22,119 bases of DNA from a virus (IMGVR_UViG_3300017517_000006:1-22119), one strand, 5' to 3'. Shown: positions 1-6,829, counted from the first letter of the stretch. A program made the numbers and translations. The notes: generated by a model not told the origin, from the letters alone.

Positions 1-1
1 C

Positions 2-19
2 CGTGGAGGTGTGGACTGA
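2..19 (+). CDS. 3' end of an upstream gene (partial)
   Basis: Reading frame 2 is open from the window edge to a TGA at 17-19, giving the C-terminal residues RGGVD. The TGA overlaps the ATG of the next gene (TGATG), the same junction used repeatedly in this window, so this is probably the tail end of a preceding operon gene. Too little is present to assign a function. Confidence 0.5.
   Translation, partial: RGGVD
5..11 (+). promoter_or_regulatory. Shine-Dalgarno sequence of the first complete gene
   Basis: GGAGGTG lies 7 nt before the ATG at 19. It matches the anti-SD at the 3' end of haloarchaeal 16S rRNA and fixes the start of the first gene. Similar G-rich SD stretches precede most genes in this window that overlap a neighbour. 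Confidence 0.6.
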
Positions 20-480
20 TGGGTCTGGACGACGCCGCCGACTGGGTCAAAGGCGCCGACGCGCCGATCCGACGCTGGTTCGAAGACGACACCGGGCGCT
101 ACGCCTTCAAAACCACCATCGACGGAACGGACTACATAGTCGCGGCAAAACAGTATCTTCACGACGGGACCGCCAGCGTGTTCCGCCGGCTGGCCCTGCG
201 CGCCGCCGACACCGACAGCCTGATCCTCTTGTGGGTCGACCAGTCCGGTCGGCGGCTGGTCTTCGACGCCAGCGCGATCCTGTCACACGGCGACGACCGC
301 GCGACGCGGTCCGACGAACGCCAGAACCGACAGGAGCGATGGGTCGACTTCCCCGCCCGCTGGGGCGTGGACCTGGTCGACTACGTGGAGGGCCGGGACA
401 CGCCCACCGACACCGACGACATCAAGCACAGCGACGGCGGCGCGACCAGCCTGGACGACTTCGGGGGTGGGTTCCGGTGA
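19..480 (+). CDS. Hypothetical acidic protein
   Basis: A 153-residue acidic protein that I do not recognise. The ATG overlaps the preceding stop and has a good SD (GGAGGTG). The first two thirds (about residues 1-120) look like one compact alpha/beta domain with alternating hydrophobic strands (YAFKTTIDGTDYIVAA, SLILLWVDQSGRRLVF). The last 30 residues are acidic and Gly-rich and are probably disordered. No Cys, signal peptide or membrane segment is seen. Its stop overlaps the GTG of the next gene, so the two are probably translationally coupled in the same operon as the methyltransferase downstream. No function is proposed. Confidence 0.75.
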   Translation: MGLDDAADWVKGADAPIRRWFEDDTGRYAFKTTIDGTDYIVAAKQYLHDGTASVFRRLALRAADTDSLILLWVDQSGRRLVFDASAILSHGDDRATRSDERQNRQERWVDFPARWGVDLVDYVEGRDTPTDTDDIKHSDGGATSLDDFGGGFR

Positions 481-773
481 AGCGCGACCAGCGCGTTCGG
501 CTCCAGGACCAGGACGACGGCGACCCCGACGACACCGTCTATGTCGCACACTACGACGCCGACGGCGCCAGCGCCCACCAATATCACGAAGCCGGCTGTC
601 GCTACCTGACCCGCGCCCGGAACGGTGGCCGCGAAGACCCCGACCAGATGACCCGGGAGGGCGCGCAACTCCGATGGCTGGCGCCCTGTCGCGCCTGCGT
701 CCTGGGAGACGCCGGGTTCCCGCTGTCCGACACCGAACGCGACAGCGCGCAGAGCGACGCGGGGGAATCCTGA
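477..773 (+). CDS. Small HCCC zinc-motif protein (paralogue of the 2201 gene)
   Basis: A 98-residue protein starting at a GTG that overlaps the previous stop (GTGA), preceded by GGGGGTGGG. The core reads YHEAGCRYL ... MTREGAQLRW ... PCRACVL, giving one His and three Cys in a YHx4C and PCxxC arrangement, which suggests a single zinc site. The same arrangement appears in the 112-residue protein at 2201-2539 (YHEDADC ... MTRADAQAAW ... PCRTCVL), so the two are paralogues lying either side of the methyltransferase. Small Cys-rich proteins are common in haloarchaeal viruses, and nucleic-acid or protein binding is plausible but not shown. A longer upstream reading in this frame overlaps the first gene and was not used. 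Confidence 0.75.
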   Translation: MKRDQRVRLQDQDDGDPDDTVYVAHYDADGASAHQYHEAGCRYLTRARNGGREDPDQMTREGAQLRWLAPCRACVLGDAGFPLSDTERDSAQSDAGES

Positions 774-774
774 C

Positions 775-1392
775 GTGTCCCGACCGAACGACCCCGACAC
801 CGACCCGTTCCCCTACGGCTGGCCCGACGGTGGCGACCTGGACATCGTGGACTCCCCGCCGCCCGCCGCCTACGGCGTGGCGACGCGACCCGCGACCCGC
901 GCGACGCTGGTCAGCGAACTGTCGACCGTCATAAAGCGCCATCAGGACGACTTGTCGAAAGCGACCATCTGCGCCACGCTGGTCGACGTGGCCGATATGA
1001 CCGCCGAACTGTACGGCGTGGAGCGCCGCCCCGTCACGATCCCCGTCGGGGCCGTCGACCAGCGCCCGCGTATGGGTGCGGTGTGGTGGCCCGACGCCGC
1101 CGACCGTGGCGTCCTGACGCCGGTGAACATCGACCTGGCCGAAGGGATCGCTCCCGGCGCCGACGCCGCGCCGGACCGCTTCGAACGGTACGGCCCCGAC
1201 GACCTTCCCAGCACGCCCGAAGACGCCATCCAGCCGACGCTGGAGGCCGCTGTCCTGGACCGTGACGCCCTGGTCCCCGCCGCCGACAGCGTCCCGGATC
1301 CGCGCGACCTGGCCGTCCTGGACCCGTACCGGGGGGAGCGCGACCGAATCACCGGCGACATCTGGACCGGAGCGGGGGACGGCGATGAGTGA
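775..1392 (+). CDS. Hypothetical protein
   Basis: A 205-residue acidic protein, not recognised. The start is a GTG one base after the previous stop, with GGGGGAA upstream as SD. Residues about 40-80 form a probable helical segment (LVSELSTVIKRHQDDLSKATICATLVDVADMTAELYGV), followed by a Pro/Asp-rich strand region and a disordered acidic tail. One Cys, no zinc motif and no membrane helix are present. It overlaps the methyltransferase start by 8 nt, so it belongs to the same operon and may be co-translated with it. Confidence 0.7.
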   Translation: MSRPNDPDTDPFPYGWPDGGDLDIVDSPPPAAYGVATRPATRATLVSELSTVIKRHQDDLSKATICATLVDVADMTAELYGVERRPVTIPVGAVDQRPRMGAVWWPDAADRGVLTPVNIDLAEGIAPGADAAPDRFERYGPDDLPSTPEDAIQPTLEAAVLDRDALVPAADSVPDPRDLAVLDPYRGERDRITGDIWTGAGDGDE

Positions 1393-2002
1393 CGGCGACG
1401 ACGACCGTCCCAGCGCCGACCCCGCGAACGCGGGCGGCTATTCCGACGAAAAGCGGGCGCTGTTCACGTCCGCCCGGACCGACACCGGGACCGACGAATA
1501 CGGAACGCCCCGGCGACTGTGGGAACCGATAGCGCGCGCCTGCGGGTCCGACCAGTTCGACCTGGACCCCTGCGCCCGCCAGCGTGACGGCCCCATCGGA
1601 CAGACGTGTCTCACAGACGCCGACGACGGCCTGGCGCACGACTGGCACGGCGACGTATGGGTAAACCCGCCGTTCAGCGACGCCGGGGAGTGGGCGCGCT
1701 ACGCCCGGGACCAGGCCCAGCGGGACGCCGTCGACCGCGTGTTCCTTCTGCTCCCGAACCGGAGCGACACGTCCTACTACCACGACGTGATCGACCAGGT
1801 CAGCCTGAAGGCCGAAGTCGGCCCCGAACCCGTGTCGTTCGACGGCGCCGACGCGAACGCGCCGTTTCCCGTGATCATCCTCCTGTTCGGCCCACCGAAC
1901 GACGACATCCGCGCCGCCTTCGACCGCCTGGGCGCCGTGCTGGAACCCGTCACAGACATCCGCCCTACACAGACCGACCTGGGGGACTTCGACCGTGACT
2001 GA
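1385..2002 (+). CDS. Phage-type DNA N6-adenine methyltransferase (Dam family)
   Basis: A 205-residue protein that should transfer a methyl group from S-adenosylmethionine to adenine N6 in DNA. Family signatures of the phage Dam group (PF05869 type) are readable in order: EYGTPRRLW at residues 38-46, FDLDPCA at 58-64, DDGL at 80-83, then W.GDVWVNPPFS at about 87-98, where NPPF is the catalytic (D/N)PP(Y/F) motif. A hydrophobic strand FLLLPNRSDT follows. The length suits this short family, which has no separate target-recognition domain. The ATG at 1385 was preferred over an earlier in-frame start because it fits the operon overlap and the family N-terminus. Likely roles are protection from host restriction or marking of viral DNA. 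The recognition site cannot be read from sequence. Confidence 0.9.
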   Translation: MSDGDDDRPSADPANAGGYSDEKRALFTSARTDTGTDEYGTPRRLWEPIARACGSDQFDLDPCARQRDGPIGQTCLTDADDGLAHDWHGDVWVNPPFSDAGEWARYARDQAQRDAVDRVFLLLPNRSDTSYYHDVIDQVSLKAEVGPEPVSFDGADANAPFPVIILLFGPPNDDIRAAFDRLGAVLEPVTDIRPTQTDLGDFDRD

Positions 2003-2201
2003 CCCGAACACCGTCCTGACCGTCGACATCGACGCCATCCAGGACGCCGTCGAAGCCCTGGACGACGCTGACGTGGCTGTAACCGACGTAGAGCGCGTCC
2101 AGGCCGAAGACGACGGCCATATCACCTTCGACCTGTCCTGTCGCGCAGAGCGGCGCACAGCCGACGTGACGGACTTCAGCACCGACGGGGGTGACGGCTG
2201 A
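1995..2201 (+). CDS. Small acidic hypothetical protein
   Basis: A 68-residue protein that starts at GTG 1995, overlapping the methyltransferase stop by 8 nt, with GGGGGA upstream. The predicted pattern is a beta-helix-beta fold: TVDIDAIQDAVEALDDADVAVTDVERV then HITFDLSCR. It is very acidic, with a single Cys and no recognisable motif. Its stop overlaps the ATG of the zinc-motif gene at 2201 (TGATG). The tight overlaps on both sides argue that it is a real gene. Function unknown. Confidence 0.65.
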   Translation: MTDPNTVLTVDIDAIQDAVEALDDADVAVTDVERVQAEDDGHITFDLSCRAERRTADVTDFSTDGGDG

Positions 2202-2539
2202 TGCGCCGCCAGGAGCGCGTCGCCCGCCAGGAGCGCGACGAAGGCGACGCCCAGGACACCGTCTACCTGCCGGAGAACCCCCGCGGGAGCGGGAAAGGCG
2301 AAGCGTACCACGAAGACGCCGACTGTCCCCAGCGCCAGGGCGCCAGAGACGACGGCGTTCAAGAGATGACCCGCGCCGACGCACAGGCCGCCTGGTTCAC
2401 CCCCTGCCGGACCTGCGTCCTGGACGACGTGGACCGCCGGAACCCCGCGCCCGACGACGACCCGACCGACGCCCGGACCGGCGCCCTGGAGGACCTGGAC
2501 CCGTCCGACCTGGGGCTGACTGACACCGGAGCGCGCTGA
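2201..2539 (+). CDS. Small HCCC zinc-motif protein (paralogue of the 477 gene)
   Basis: A 112-residue protein with an ATG overlapping the previous stop and a GGGGGTG SD. The N-terminal 20 residues are Arg/Glu-rich. The core carries YHEDADC, then MTRADAQAAW, then FTPCRTCVLDD, so one His and three Cys form a probable zinc site. The order, spacing and flanking words (DTVY before, AQ..W in the middle, PCR.CVL at the end) match the 98-residue protein at 477-773, which marks a gene duplication. The tail (about residues 80-112) is acidic and probably disordered. It may act as a small DNA- or protein-binding factor, but its function is not known. Confidence 0.75.
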   Translation: MRRQERVARQERDEGDAQDTVYLPENPRGSGKGEAYHEDADCPQRQGARDDGVQEMTRADAQAAWFTPCRTCVLDDVDRRNPAPDDDPTDARTGALEDLDPSDLGLTDTGAR

Positions 2540-2706
2540 TGTGGGTCACCGAACGGCTCACGTCGCTACTCTACGGCGCCGCGTCCGGCGCCGCCATCGT
2601 CGCCCTGTCCGACCTGCCACCCACGACCATCCTGGCGCTGACGTGGACCGCCGGCCTGGCGACCGAACTATACCGCGGCTGGCGCTACGGGGACGACGAC
2701 CCGTGA
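2539..2706 (+). CDS. Small two-helix membrane protein
   Basis: A 55-residue ORF from an ATG that overlaps the preceding stop (TGATG) to TGA at 2704-2706. It contains two hydrophobic stretches, about residues 7-24 (LTSLLYGAASGAAIVALS) and 27-44 (PPTTILALTWTAGLATEL), separated by a short Asp/Pro turn, and ends with a charged tail. This looks like a helical hairpin in the membrane. The overlap with genes on both sides supports it. A holin-like or envelope role is conceivable, but the sequence gives no specific family. Confidence 0.65.
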   Translation: MWVTERLTSLLYGAASGAAIVALSDLPPTTILALTWTAGLATELYRGWRYGDDDP

Positions 2707-2918
2707 CCACGCTGACCGCCGCCGACCTGGCCGACGCCCACCCCGAACTTCCGGACGGCTGGCGCCGGTCGATGGTCCAGGTGAAACGACGGGGTGGTCC
2801 CTGGGCCTGCGGGACCTGCGGCGCCGCCAGCCTCCTGTGCTACCGCTGTTCGAAGTGTGGCCGCGACCTGGCGACCGACACGAACACGAACGCCGGACGC
2901 GGCCCGACCGGCGGCTGA
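2703..2918 (+). CDS. Small zinc-ribbon protein
   Basis: A 71-residue protein starting at a GTG that overlaps the previous stop (GTGA). The second half holds WACGTCG and, 11 residues on, CYRCSKCG, so two CxxC knuckles (with an extra Cys) form a typical zinc ribbon. The N-terminal part (LTAADLADAHPELPDGWRRSMVQVKRRGGP) is more basic than its neighbours, which could suit nucleic-acid contact. It is the last gene of the first operon, followed by a repeat-rich noncoding gap. Exact function unknown. Confidence 0.7.
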   Translation: MTTLTAADLADAHPELPDGWRRSMVQVKRRGGPWACGTCGAASLLCYRCSKCGRDLATDTNTNAGRGPTGG

Positions 2919-2920
2919 CG

Positions 2921-2955
2921 CGACGACCGACGACCGACGACCGACGACCGACGAC
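2921..2955 (+). repeat. Five perfect tandem copies of a 7-bp unit
   Basis: The unit CGACGAC is repeated five times without a mismatch in the gap after the zinc-ribbon gene. It starts 3 nt after the stop codon and is outside any supported gene. It could be a replication-slippage microsatellite or a protein-binding array. Confidence 0.85.
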
Positions 2956-2976
2956 CCGCTCCACCGGGGACAGATG

Positions 2977-3018
2977 GCACGCTCCGCGTGCTGTCGAACC
3001 CGGTGGGGCGCCTTTTTT
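2977..3018 (+). terminator. Hairpin plus T-run, probable transcription terminator
   Basis: GCACGC-TCC-GCGTGC (2977-2991) is a perfect 6-bp stem with a 3-nt loop. A T6 run follows at 3013-3018 directly after GGCGCC. Archaeal RNA polymerase terminates mainly at T-runs, and this one lies between the end of the first operon and the packaging operon. The hairpin is 21 nt from the T-run, so the two elements may be unrelated. Confidence 0.45.
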
Positions 3019-3055
3019 CATCGCTCCCCGCGCCGACGCGCCGACCAGCCGGGGA

Positions 3056-3066
3056 CCTAACAGCCT
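3056..3066 (+). promoter_or_regulatory. Probable promoter of the packaging operon (class A, CTAACAG)
   Basis: CTAACAG at 3057-3063 has its TAA about 28 nt before the ATG at 3086. That is where an archaeal TATA element would sit for a leaderless transcript. The same heptamer occurs at the same distance before the gene at 13490. The gap upstream has no genes, so a promoter is needed here. Confidence 0.45.
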
Positions 3067-3085
3067 GGGACGAAAACAGCGGCGT

Positions 3086-3877
3086 ATGGCTCCCGATGGC
3101 GGGGACGACAGCGGCGACAGAGACGACCAGGACGACCAGCGGCTCCCGGAGGGCCACCCGGCGCACGCCATCCAGAACAGCGACGGGGAGTGGGTGTGTG
3201 GCCGGGAGACGGCGAACACGGCGGACGTGTGTCAAATGCCGGTCGACGGACCCGCCGAAGTCTGTCACGTTCATCCCGTGGACGGGTCCGGGCCACCGGA
3301 CGGCCACGGGAGCGCGCCCCAGGACCACGGACGGAACGTCGGTGACACGTCGAACCTGGACCTGGCGCCTGACCGCCCGGGCTTCAAGCACGGCCTGTCA
3401 ATCGTGGAAGACGAACCGACGGGCGTGCTGGAGTGGATACGCGACCACGATCAGGCGGGCCACGCCTGGGTCCGTGCGAAGTACGACGGCTATCTGGACG
3501 TGGCGGACTTCGGACGCGACGACGCCCGCGCCGACGACATCCTTCACGCGGTCCTGATGTTCTATTGTGTCCGCCAGGCGCGAAAGCGCCAGGTCGAACG
3601 CGGGCTTTCGGAGGTAATGACCGTCACGACAGACACCGGGACAGCCGAAGTCGAAGCGGAGATCCCCGTGAACCTCCCCGCGAACAGGATCGCCCGCGAA
3701 GCGCGCCGGATGCTGTCCGACCACGATGTCTTCGGGAGCGACGACGGCGGGGACGGGTCCGACGCCGACTGGGTGGCCGCGGCGAAGCGCCGCGCCGACG
3801 CACAGGGCCAGACGGGCGCAGACGACGACGTGATAGACGTGAACTATCGGGACGACCCAGACACCACAGACAAATGA
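3086..3877 (+). CDS. terS: Probable terminase small subunit
   Basis: A 263-residue protein and the first gene of the packaging operon, three genes before the large terminase, so a role in recognising viral DNA for packaging is likely. Residues about 25-60 carry a Cys/His pattern (W.CGRETANTADVCQMPV...EVCHVHPVDGSGPPDG), then HGRN and FKHGL. This resembles the N-terminal C..C..H.HGG.. patterns seen in phage and haloviral small terminases. The middle (HAVLMFYCVRQARKRQVERGL, NRIAREARRMLSD) is helical and could be the DNA-binding/oligomerisation part. The ATG at 3086 was preferred to an earlier in-frame start at 2837 because it follows the CTAACAG promoter and avoids crossing the terminator region. 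The assignment rests mainly on position and is not certain. Confidence 0.6.
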   Translation: MAPDGGDDSGDRDDQDDQRLPEGHPAHAIQNSDGEWVCGRETANTADVCQMPVDGPAEVCHVHPVDGSGPPDGHGSAPQDHGRNVGDTSNLDLAPDRPGFKHGLSIVEDEPTGVLEWIRDHDQAGHAWVRAKYDGYLDVADFGRDDARADDILHAVLMFYCVRQARKRQVERGLSEVMTVTTDTGTAEVEAEIPVNLPANRIAREARRMLSDHDVFGSDDGGDGSDADWVAAAKRRADAQGQTGADDDVIDVNYRDDPDTTDK

Positions 3878-3969
3878 ACGACCACAGCGCGCCACACAGC
3901 GGCGCACAGCGACGACGGCAGACGCACAGGACCAGGACCAGGACCAGGACCGGGAGCGCCGACCGATGA
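3874..3969 (+). CDS. Basic micro-ORF with Arg-Thr repeat
   Basis: A 31-residue ORF that exactly bridges the gap between the small terminase and the resolvase. Its ATG overlaps the upstream stop (ATGA at 3874) and its own stop overlaps the downstream ATG (ATGA at 3966). The peptide is Arg-rich with an RTRTRTRT stretch, so it is strongly basic among acidic neighbours. The repeat comes from four CAGGAC hexamers (3927-3950). It could be a real DNA-binding peptide, or simply a coupling ORF that keeps ribosomes moving between the two genes. The double overlap is the main argument that it is translated. Confidence 0.4.
   Translation: MNDHSAPHSGAQRRRQTHRTRTRTRTGSADR
3927..3950 (+). repeat. Four tandem CAGGAC hexamers
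   Basis: Four perfect copies of CAGGAC in the short gap between the small terminase and the resolvase. A second run of the same hexamer (three perfect, one CAGGAT) is at 11479-11502 inside another gene, where it encodes an Asp-Gln repeat. Confidence 0.8.
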
Positions 3970-4517
3970 ACGGGTCGCAAATGGAGCGCGACCTGATTCA
4001 CGTCCTGCGCGACCACGGGTGGTCGGCTATGCGGTCGCCCGGGAGCGGAACCGGCGACTGGCCGATGCCGGACGTGGTCGCGGCGAAGTGGGGATATACG
4101 GCGACCGTCGAACTGAAGTCCGGCGACCCGCCGGGGAACGTCTTTCCGCAGGAGATCGACGCCCTGCGCCAGTTCAGCGCCGGGTTTTGGGCGGTCCCGT
4201 TCATCGGCGCGCGCTACTCCGGCGAACGGACCTTCTACCTGGTCCGCCCGGACGACCTGGGGCGGACCGGGAGCGCGCGGGCGTCGATCCCACGCGACGG
4301 GACGCTCCTGGAGCGCGCGCTGTGTCTCCCCTACGGCAAAGGCGCCGACGGCGTCAGCGCCGGGGACCAGTTCGTTCAGGACCCGGACCGCGACGCGGAG
4401 ACGCTGGTTCAGGCCGTGGCCGCTGACCAGTTCGACATCCAGCGCGACGACCCTGCGGCCCGCCCGCCGGGCCTGGACGGCGCTGTCGACAGCGACGCGG
4501 GGGACAGCGATGGGTGA
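3966..4517 (+). CDS. hjc: Archaeal-type Holliday junction resolvase (Hjc family)
   Basis: A 183-residue nuclease that should cut four-way DNA junctions symmetrically. The N-terminal 100 residues show the Hjc signature: MERDL with the first acidic ligand E7, GWSAMRSPGSG (17-28), PMPDVVA with D36, VELKSG with E49 and K51 (the ExK motif), then QEIDALRQFS and FIGARYSGERTFYLV. All expected catalytic residues are present. The C-terminal 80 residues are an extra acidic tail beyond the usual Hjc length of about 120-140. The gene is coupled to its neighbours and sits between the small and large terminases. This suggests it clears branches from replicating DNA before packaging, as T7 gp3 or T4 gp49 do in bacteriophages. 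Confidence 0.88.
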   Translation: MNGSQMERDLIHVLRDHGWSAMRSPGSGTGDWPMPDVVAAKWGYTATVELKSGDPPGNVFPQEIDALRQFSAGFWAVPFIGARYSGERTFYLVRPDDLGRTGSARASIPRDGTLLERALCLPYGKGADGVSAGDQFVQDPDRDAETLVQAVAADQFDIQRDDPAARPPGLDGAVDSDAGDSDG

Positions 4518-4974
4518 CGGCGACCCGGACCCGGACGCGGACGGGTCCGACGACAGGCCCGACGGCTGGACCGACCGACACGACAGGGCGGAACTCCACA
4601 GGGCCGCCAGACGGATCCGACGGCGACGGCGGCGCCAGCGGCAGGCCGACGCCGACGACGCCGACAGCGTGGCGTCTGCGTCGCTCCCGGCTCCGCTCCG
4701 CGAACGCGCGCAGACCGACGGCGGCGACCGCGACCGACTGGAGCCGACGGGCTGTCCACACGGCTCCTGTCGTGGGACGCTCCAGGACACACCCGCGGCG
4801 CCGAACGTGTGGGCGTGTGACACCTGCGGCGACTGGGTTATGCGCGCGACCAGCGACACGGACGGGGACGACAGCGACGGGGACGACAGCGACGGGGACG
4901 GGTCCGGCGACGTGATGGCCGCCTGGAGCGACGACAGCGACCCCACACACAGCGCGCGGGTGGGTCGACGGTGA
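4510..4974 (+). CDS. Zinc-ribbon protein with basic N-terminal patch
   Basis: A 154-residue protein, ATG at 4510 overlapping the resolvase stop, with GGGGGA upstream. It has three parts: an Asp-rich start with an unusual basic block RRIRRRRRRQRQ at about residues 35-46, a zinc ribbon GCPHGSC ... WACDTCG at about 81-107, and an acidic repeat DGDDSDGDDSDGDG near the C-terminus encoded by a 15-bp DNA repeat (4861-4900). Alternating basic and acidic low-complexity regions around a zinc ribbon suggest nucleic-acid binding. Its position directly before the large terminase suggests a packaging accessory role, but that is inference. Confidence 0.7.
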   Translation: MGDGDPDPDADGSDDRPDGWTDRHDRAELHRAARRIRRRRRRQRQADADDADSVASASLPAPLRERAQTDGGDRDRLEPTGCPHGSCRGTLQDTPAAPNVWACDTCGDWVMRATSDTDGDDSDGDDSDGDGSGDVMAAWSDDSDPTHSARVGRR

Positions 4975-6590
4975 CGCCACCGGGCGACGCCGGCGCCGGC
5001 GACAGCACCGACTGGGACCCGTCAGAAGCGGACCTGGCGCGGCTCCAGGACCGCTACGCAGACGACCCGGCGGCGTTTTTCACGGACGCCGGCTTCGACC
5101 TGGCCGACACGCAGGTCCGGATGCTGAACGCCGTCCAGACCCACGACAGGATCCTGGTCCAGTCAGGGAACGGGACGGGGAAGACCGCCGGCGCGATGCT
5201 GGCGGTCTACTGGTTCGTCCTGCTCCGGTACAACGCCCTGGGGCTAGTCACGTCGGGGAACTACGGCGTCCTGAACGACACGGCGTGGCCGTTCCTCCAG
5301 ACGGTTCACCGGCGCTGTCAGGCCGCATACCCAGCGATCCCTGCGGAGCCAAAACAGTCACCGCCGCGCCTGGACATCCCGGGCGCTCCGGAGTGGTTCG
5401 TCCGGTTCCGGTCCCCGACCTACGCAGAGAACCTGGAGGGCCGCCACGCGCGGCGGGCTATCGTGGTCATCGATGAAGCCGATAAGCGGGACGTGACGGC
5501 GTCGCACTTCGACAGCGCCACGTCGACAGCGTCCAGCGACGACGACGTGGTCATCGCCATAGCGAACCCGCCGGAGACGAAGTCGAACGTCGTCTACGAT
5601 AAGTTACGGTCGGACCGCTGGGAGACGGTTCAGTTCAGTTCGTTCGACAGCCACAACTGTCGGATCGACACCGGGGACCTGTCCGCGGACGACCCGCGCG
5701 GGCGGATCCCCGGCCTGGTCGACCTGGACTTAGTCGTGGAAGATTACGAAGCGTGGAACGGCTATCCGTGGCCGGGCGTGGAGGCGGCGCGGTCGGCGGT
5801 GGGCGTCGAAGACGGTCAGCCGGTCGCGCGCCCGGACCACCATCGGGACTTAGACCCGCGGTGGTACAGAAAGCGCCTGGGGGTCATCCCGCCACAGGGC
5901 GGCGGTGTCCTGCGCCCGTGGTATGAACAGGACGTAGACGACGCTGTGGAGCGGTACAGGGCGCTTCAGGACGACGGACGGGTCCGGGCCAGCGTCCGCG
6001 GCGCAGAAGTCGCGCAGGTCGGGACCGACATCGCCCGCGACGGCGGCGACCGGACCGTCAGCGTCGCGCGGCTGGCTAGCCCCGACCGCCTGCGCGTCCT
6101 GGTCGACACCCGCCCCGGCGACCACGAACGGAACCACGACATCTTACGCGACGCCGACGACAGCGTGGACAGACGCGGCCCGTGGCCGGTCGACGCGAAC
6201 GGCGAAGGGTCTGGCGTGGCCGACCGCCTGCGCGCCCGCAGGAGCGGCGTCAGGCGCTTTGACGGCGGAAAGAACGCACAGAACGACGACGACTGGTATA
6301 ACCGCGCCAGCGAAGCCTACGCGGCGCTGGGCCGGTGGCTGAAGGACGGCGGCGCGGTCCCGCCGAACAGCGACCTGGAGCGTGAACTACGGGCCGGGGC
6401 GCGGGTGCTGACGATGAACGAACGACAGTTACGCGGCGGGACGACCCTGCGCGTCGACGGCAAAGACGACCTGAAAAACGCCGAATACCTGGGGCGCTCC
6501 CCGGACGTGCTGGACGCGGCGGCGCTGGCGTGCGACGACGCCTACCAGTCCGATTATCAGGACGTGGACCTGTCCGGGGTGGTCGGCTGA
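4971..6590 (+). CDS. terL: Terminase large subunit (packaging ATPase and nuclease)
   Basis: A 539-residue packaging motor. It starts at a GTG overlapping the previous stop (GTGA). ATPase domain: adenine-binding Q48 region (DTQVRMLNAV), Walker A SGNGTGKT at 65-72, Walker B IVVIDEAD at 164-171, coupling motif IAIANP at 195-200. Nuclease domain (RNase H fold): GTDIARDGGD at 351-360 with first acidic D353, VDANGEGSGVADRL at 407-420 with D408, and SPDVLDAAALA at 510-520 with D512. This is the complete two-domain layout, and the length is normal for the family. It translocates viral DNA into the prohead through the portal encoded by the next large gene. It overlaps the next small gene at TGATG. Confidence 0.95.
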   Translation: MTPPGDAGAGDSTDWDPSEADLARLQDRYADDPAAFFTDAGFDLADTQVRMLNAVQTHDRILVQSGNGTGKTAGAMLAVYWFVLLRYNALGLVTSGNYGVLNDTAWPFLQTVHRRCQAAYPAIPAEPKQSPPRLDIPGAPEWFVRFRSPTYAENLEGRHARRAIVVIDEADKRDVTASHFDSATSTASSDDDVVIAIANPPETKSNVVYDKLRSDRWETVQFSSFDSHNCRIDTGDLSADDPRGRIPGLVDLDLVVEDYEAWNGYPWPGVEAARSAVGVEDGQPVARPDHHRDLDPRWYRKRLGVIPPQGGGVLRPWYEQDVDDAVERYRALQDDGRVRASVRGAEVAQVGTDIARDGGDRTVSVARLASPDRLRVLVDTRPGDHERNHDILRDADDSVDRRGPWPVDANGEGSGVADRLRARRSGVRRFDGGKNAQNDDDWYNRASEAYAALGRWLKDGGAVPPNSDLERELRAGARVLTMNERQLRGGTTLRVDGKDDLKNAEYLGRSPDVLDAAALACDDAYQSDYQDVDLSGVVG

Positions 6591-6772
6591 TGGCGCGACG
6601 CAGGCGCGGGCCAGCGACCAGCCTGTGGTTCCCGGTGGCGGTGGCGCTGACGGTGACGGTCCTGTCCTATTCGACGCTGGCGCTGATCACAGGTGACGCG
6701 GTCGGCGGCTGGCCGTTTGGGCTGGCGGCGCTGGTCCTGGCGGTCCTGGCGGTCTTCGCGTCGATGGCCTGA
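6590..6772 (+). CDS. Small two-helix membrane protein
   Basis: A 60-residue protein starting at an ATG that overlaps the large terminase stop (TGATG). The N-terminus MARRRRGP is strongly basic, followed by two hydrophobic helices at about residues 11-32 (LWFPVAVALTVTVLSYSTLALI) and 39-59 (GWPFGLAALVLAVLAVFASMA). The positive-inside pattern places the N-terminus in the cytoplasm. It has the size and topology of small phage holins, but the position between terminase and portal is not typical for one. A function in anchoring or lysis cannot be decided from sequence. Confidence 0.7.
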   Translation: MARRRRGPATSLWFPVAVALTVTVLSYSTLALITGDAVGGWPFGLAALVLAVLAVFASMA

Positions 6773-6800
6773 CCACCGCCATCGCGTCACGGTGGTTAAA
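6772..6800 (+). promoter_or_regulatory. Promoter of the portal gene (class B box plus TTAAA)
   Basis: CCATCGCGTCACGGTGGTT (6779-6797) is repeated exactly before the RHH gene at 10668, and its core recurs before 14779 and 21072. The box starts 51 nt before the ATG at 6830. The TTAAA at 6796-6800, about 30-34 nt before the ATG, is the TATA candidate. ACCACCG (6772-6778) and CGGTGGT (6790-6796) also form a 7-bp inverted repeat around an 11-nt loop. Confidence 0.6.
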
Positions 6801-6829
6801 GCGCGGACAGGCGCGACGCTCCGGCAGAG

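Noticed and set aside
1349-2362. 337-codon open frame on the minus strand
   Set aside because: Antisense to the methyltransferase, which has clear family motifs; no promoter and no acidic bias.
2921-2955. Tandem 7-bp repeat as a CRISPR array
   Set aside because: The units are contiguous without spacers and far too short.
3624-4946. 440-codon open frame on the minus strand
   Set aside because: It lies antisense to the small terminase, Hjc and zinc-ribbon genes; the translation is Ser/Arg/Pro-rich low complexity, as expected of GC-rich shadow frames.
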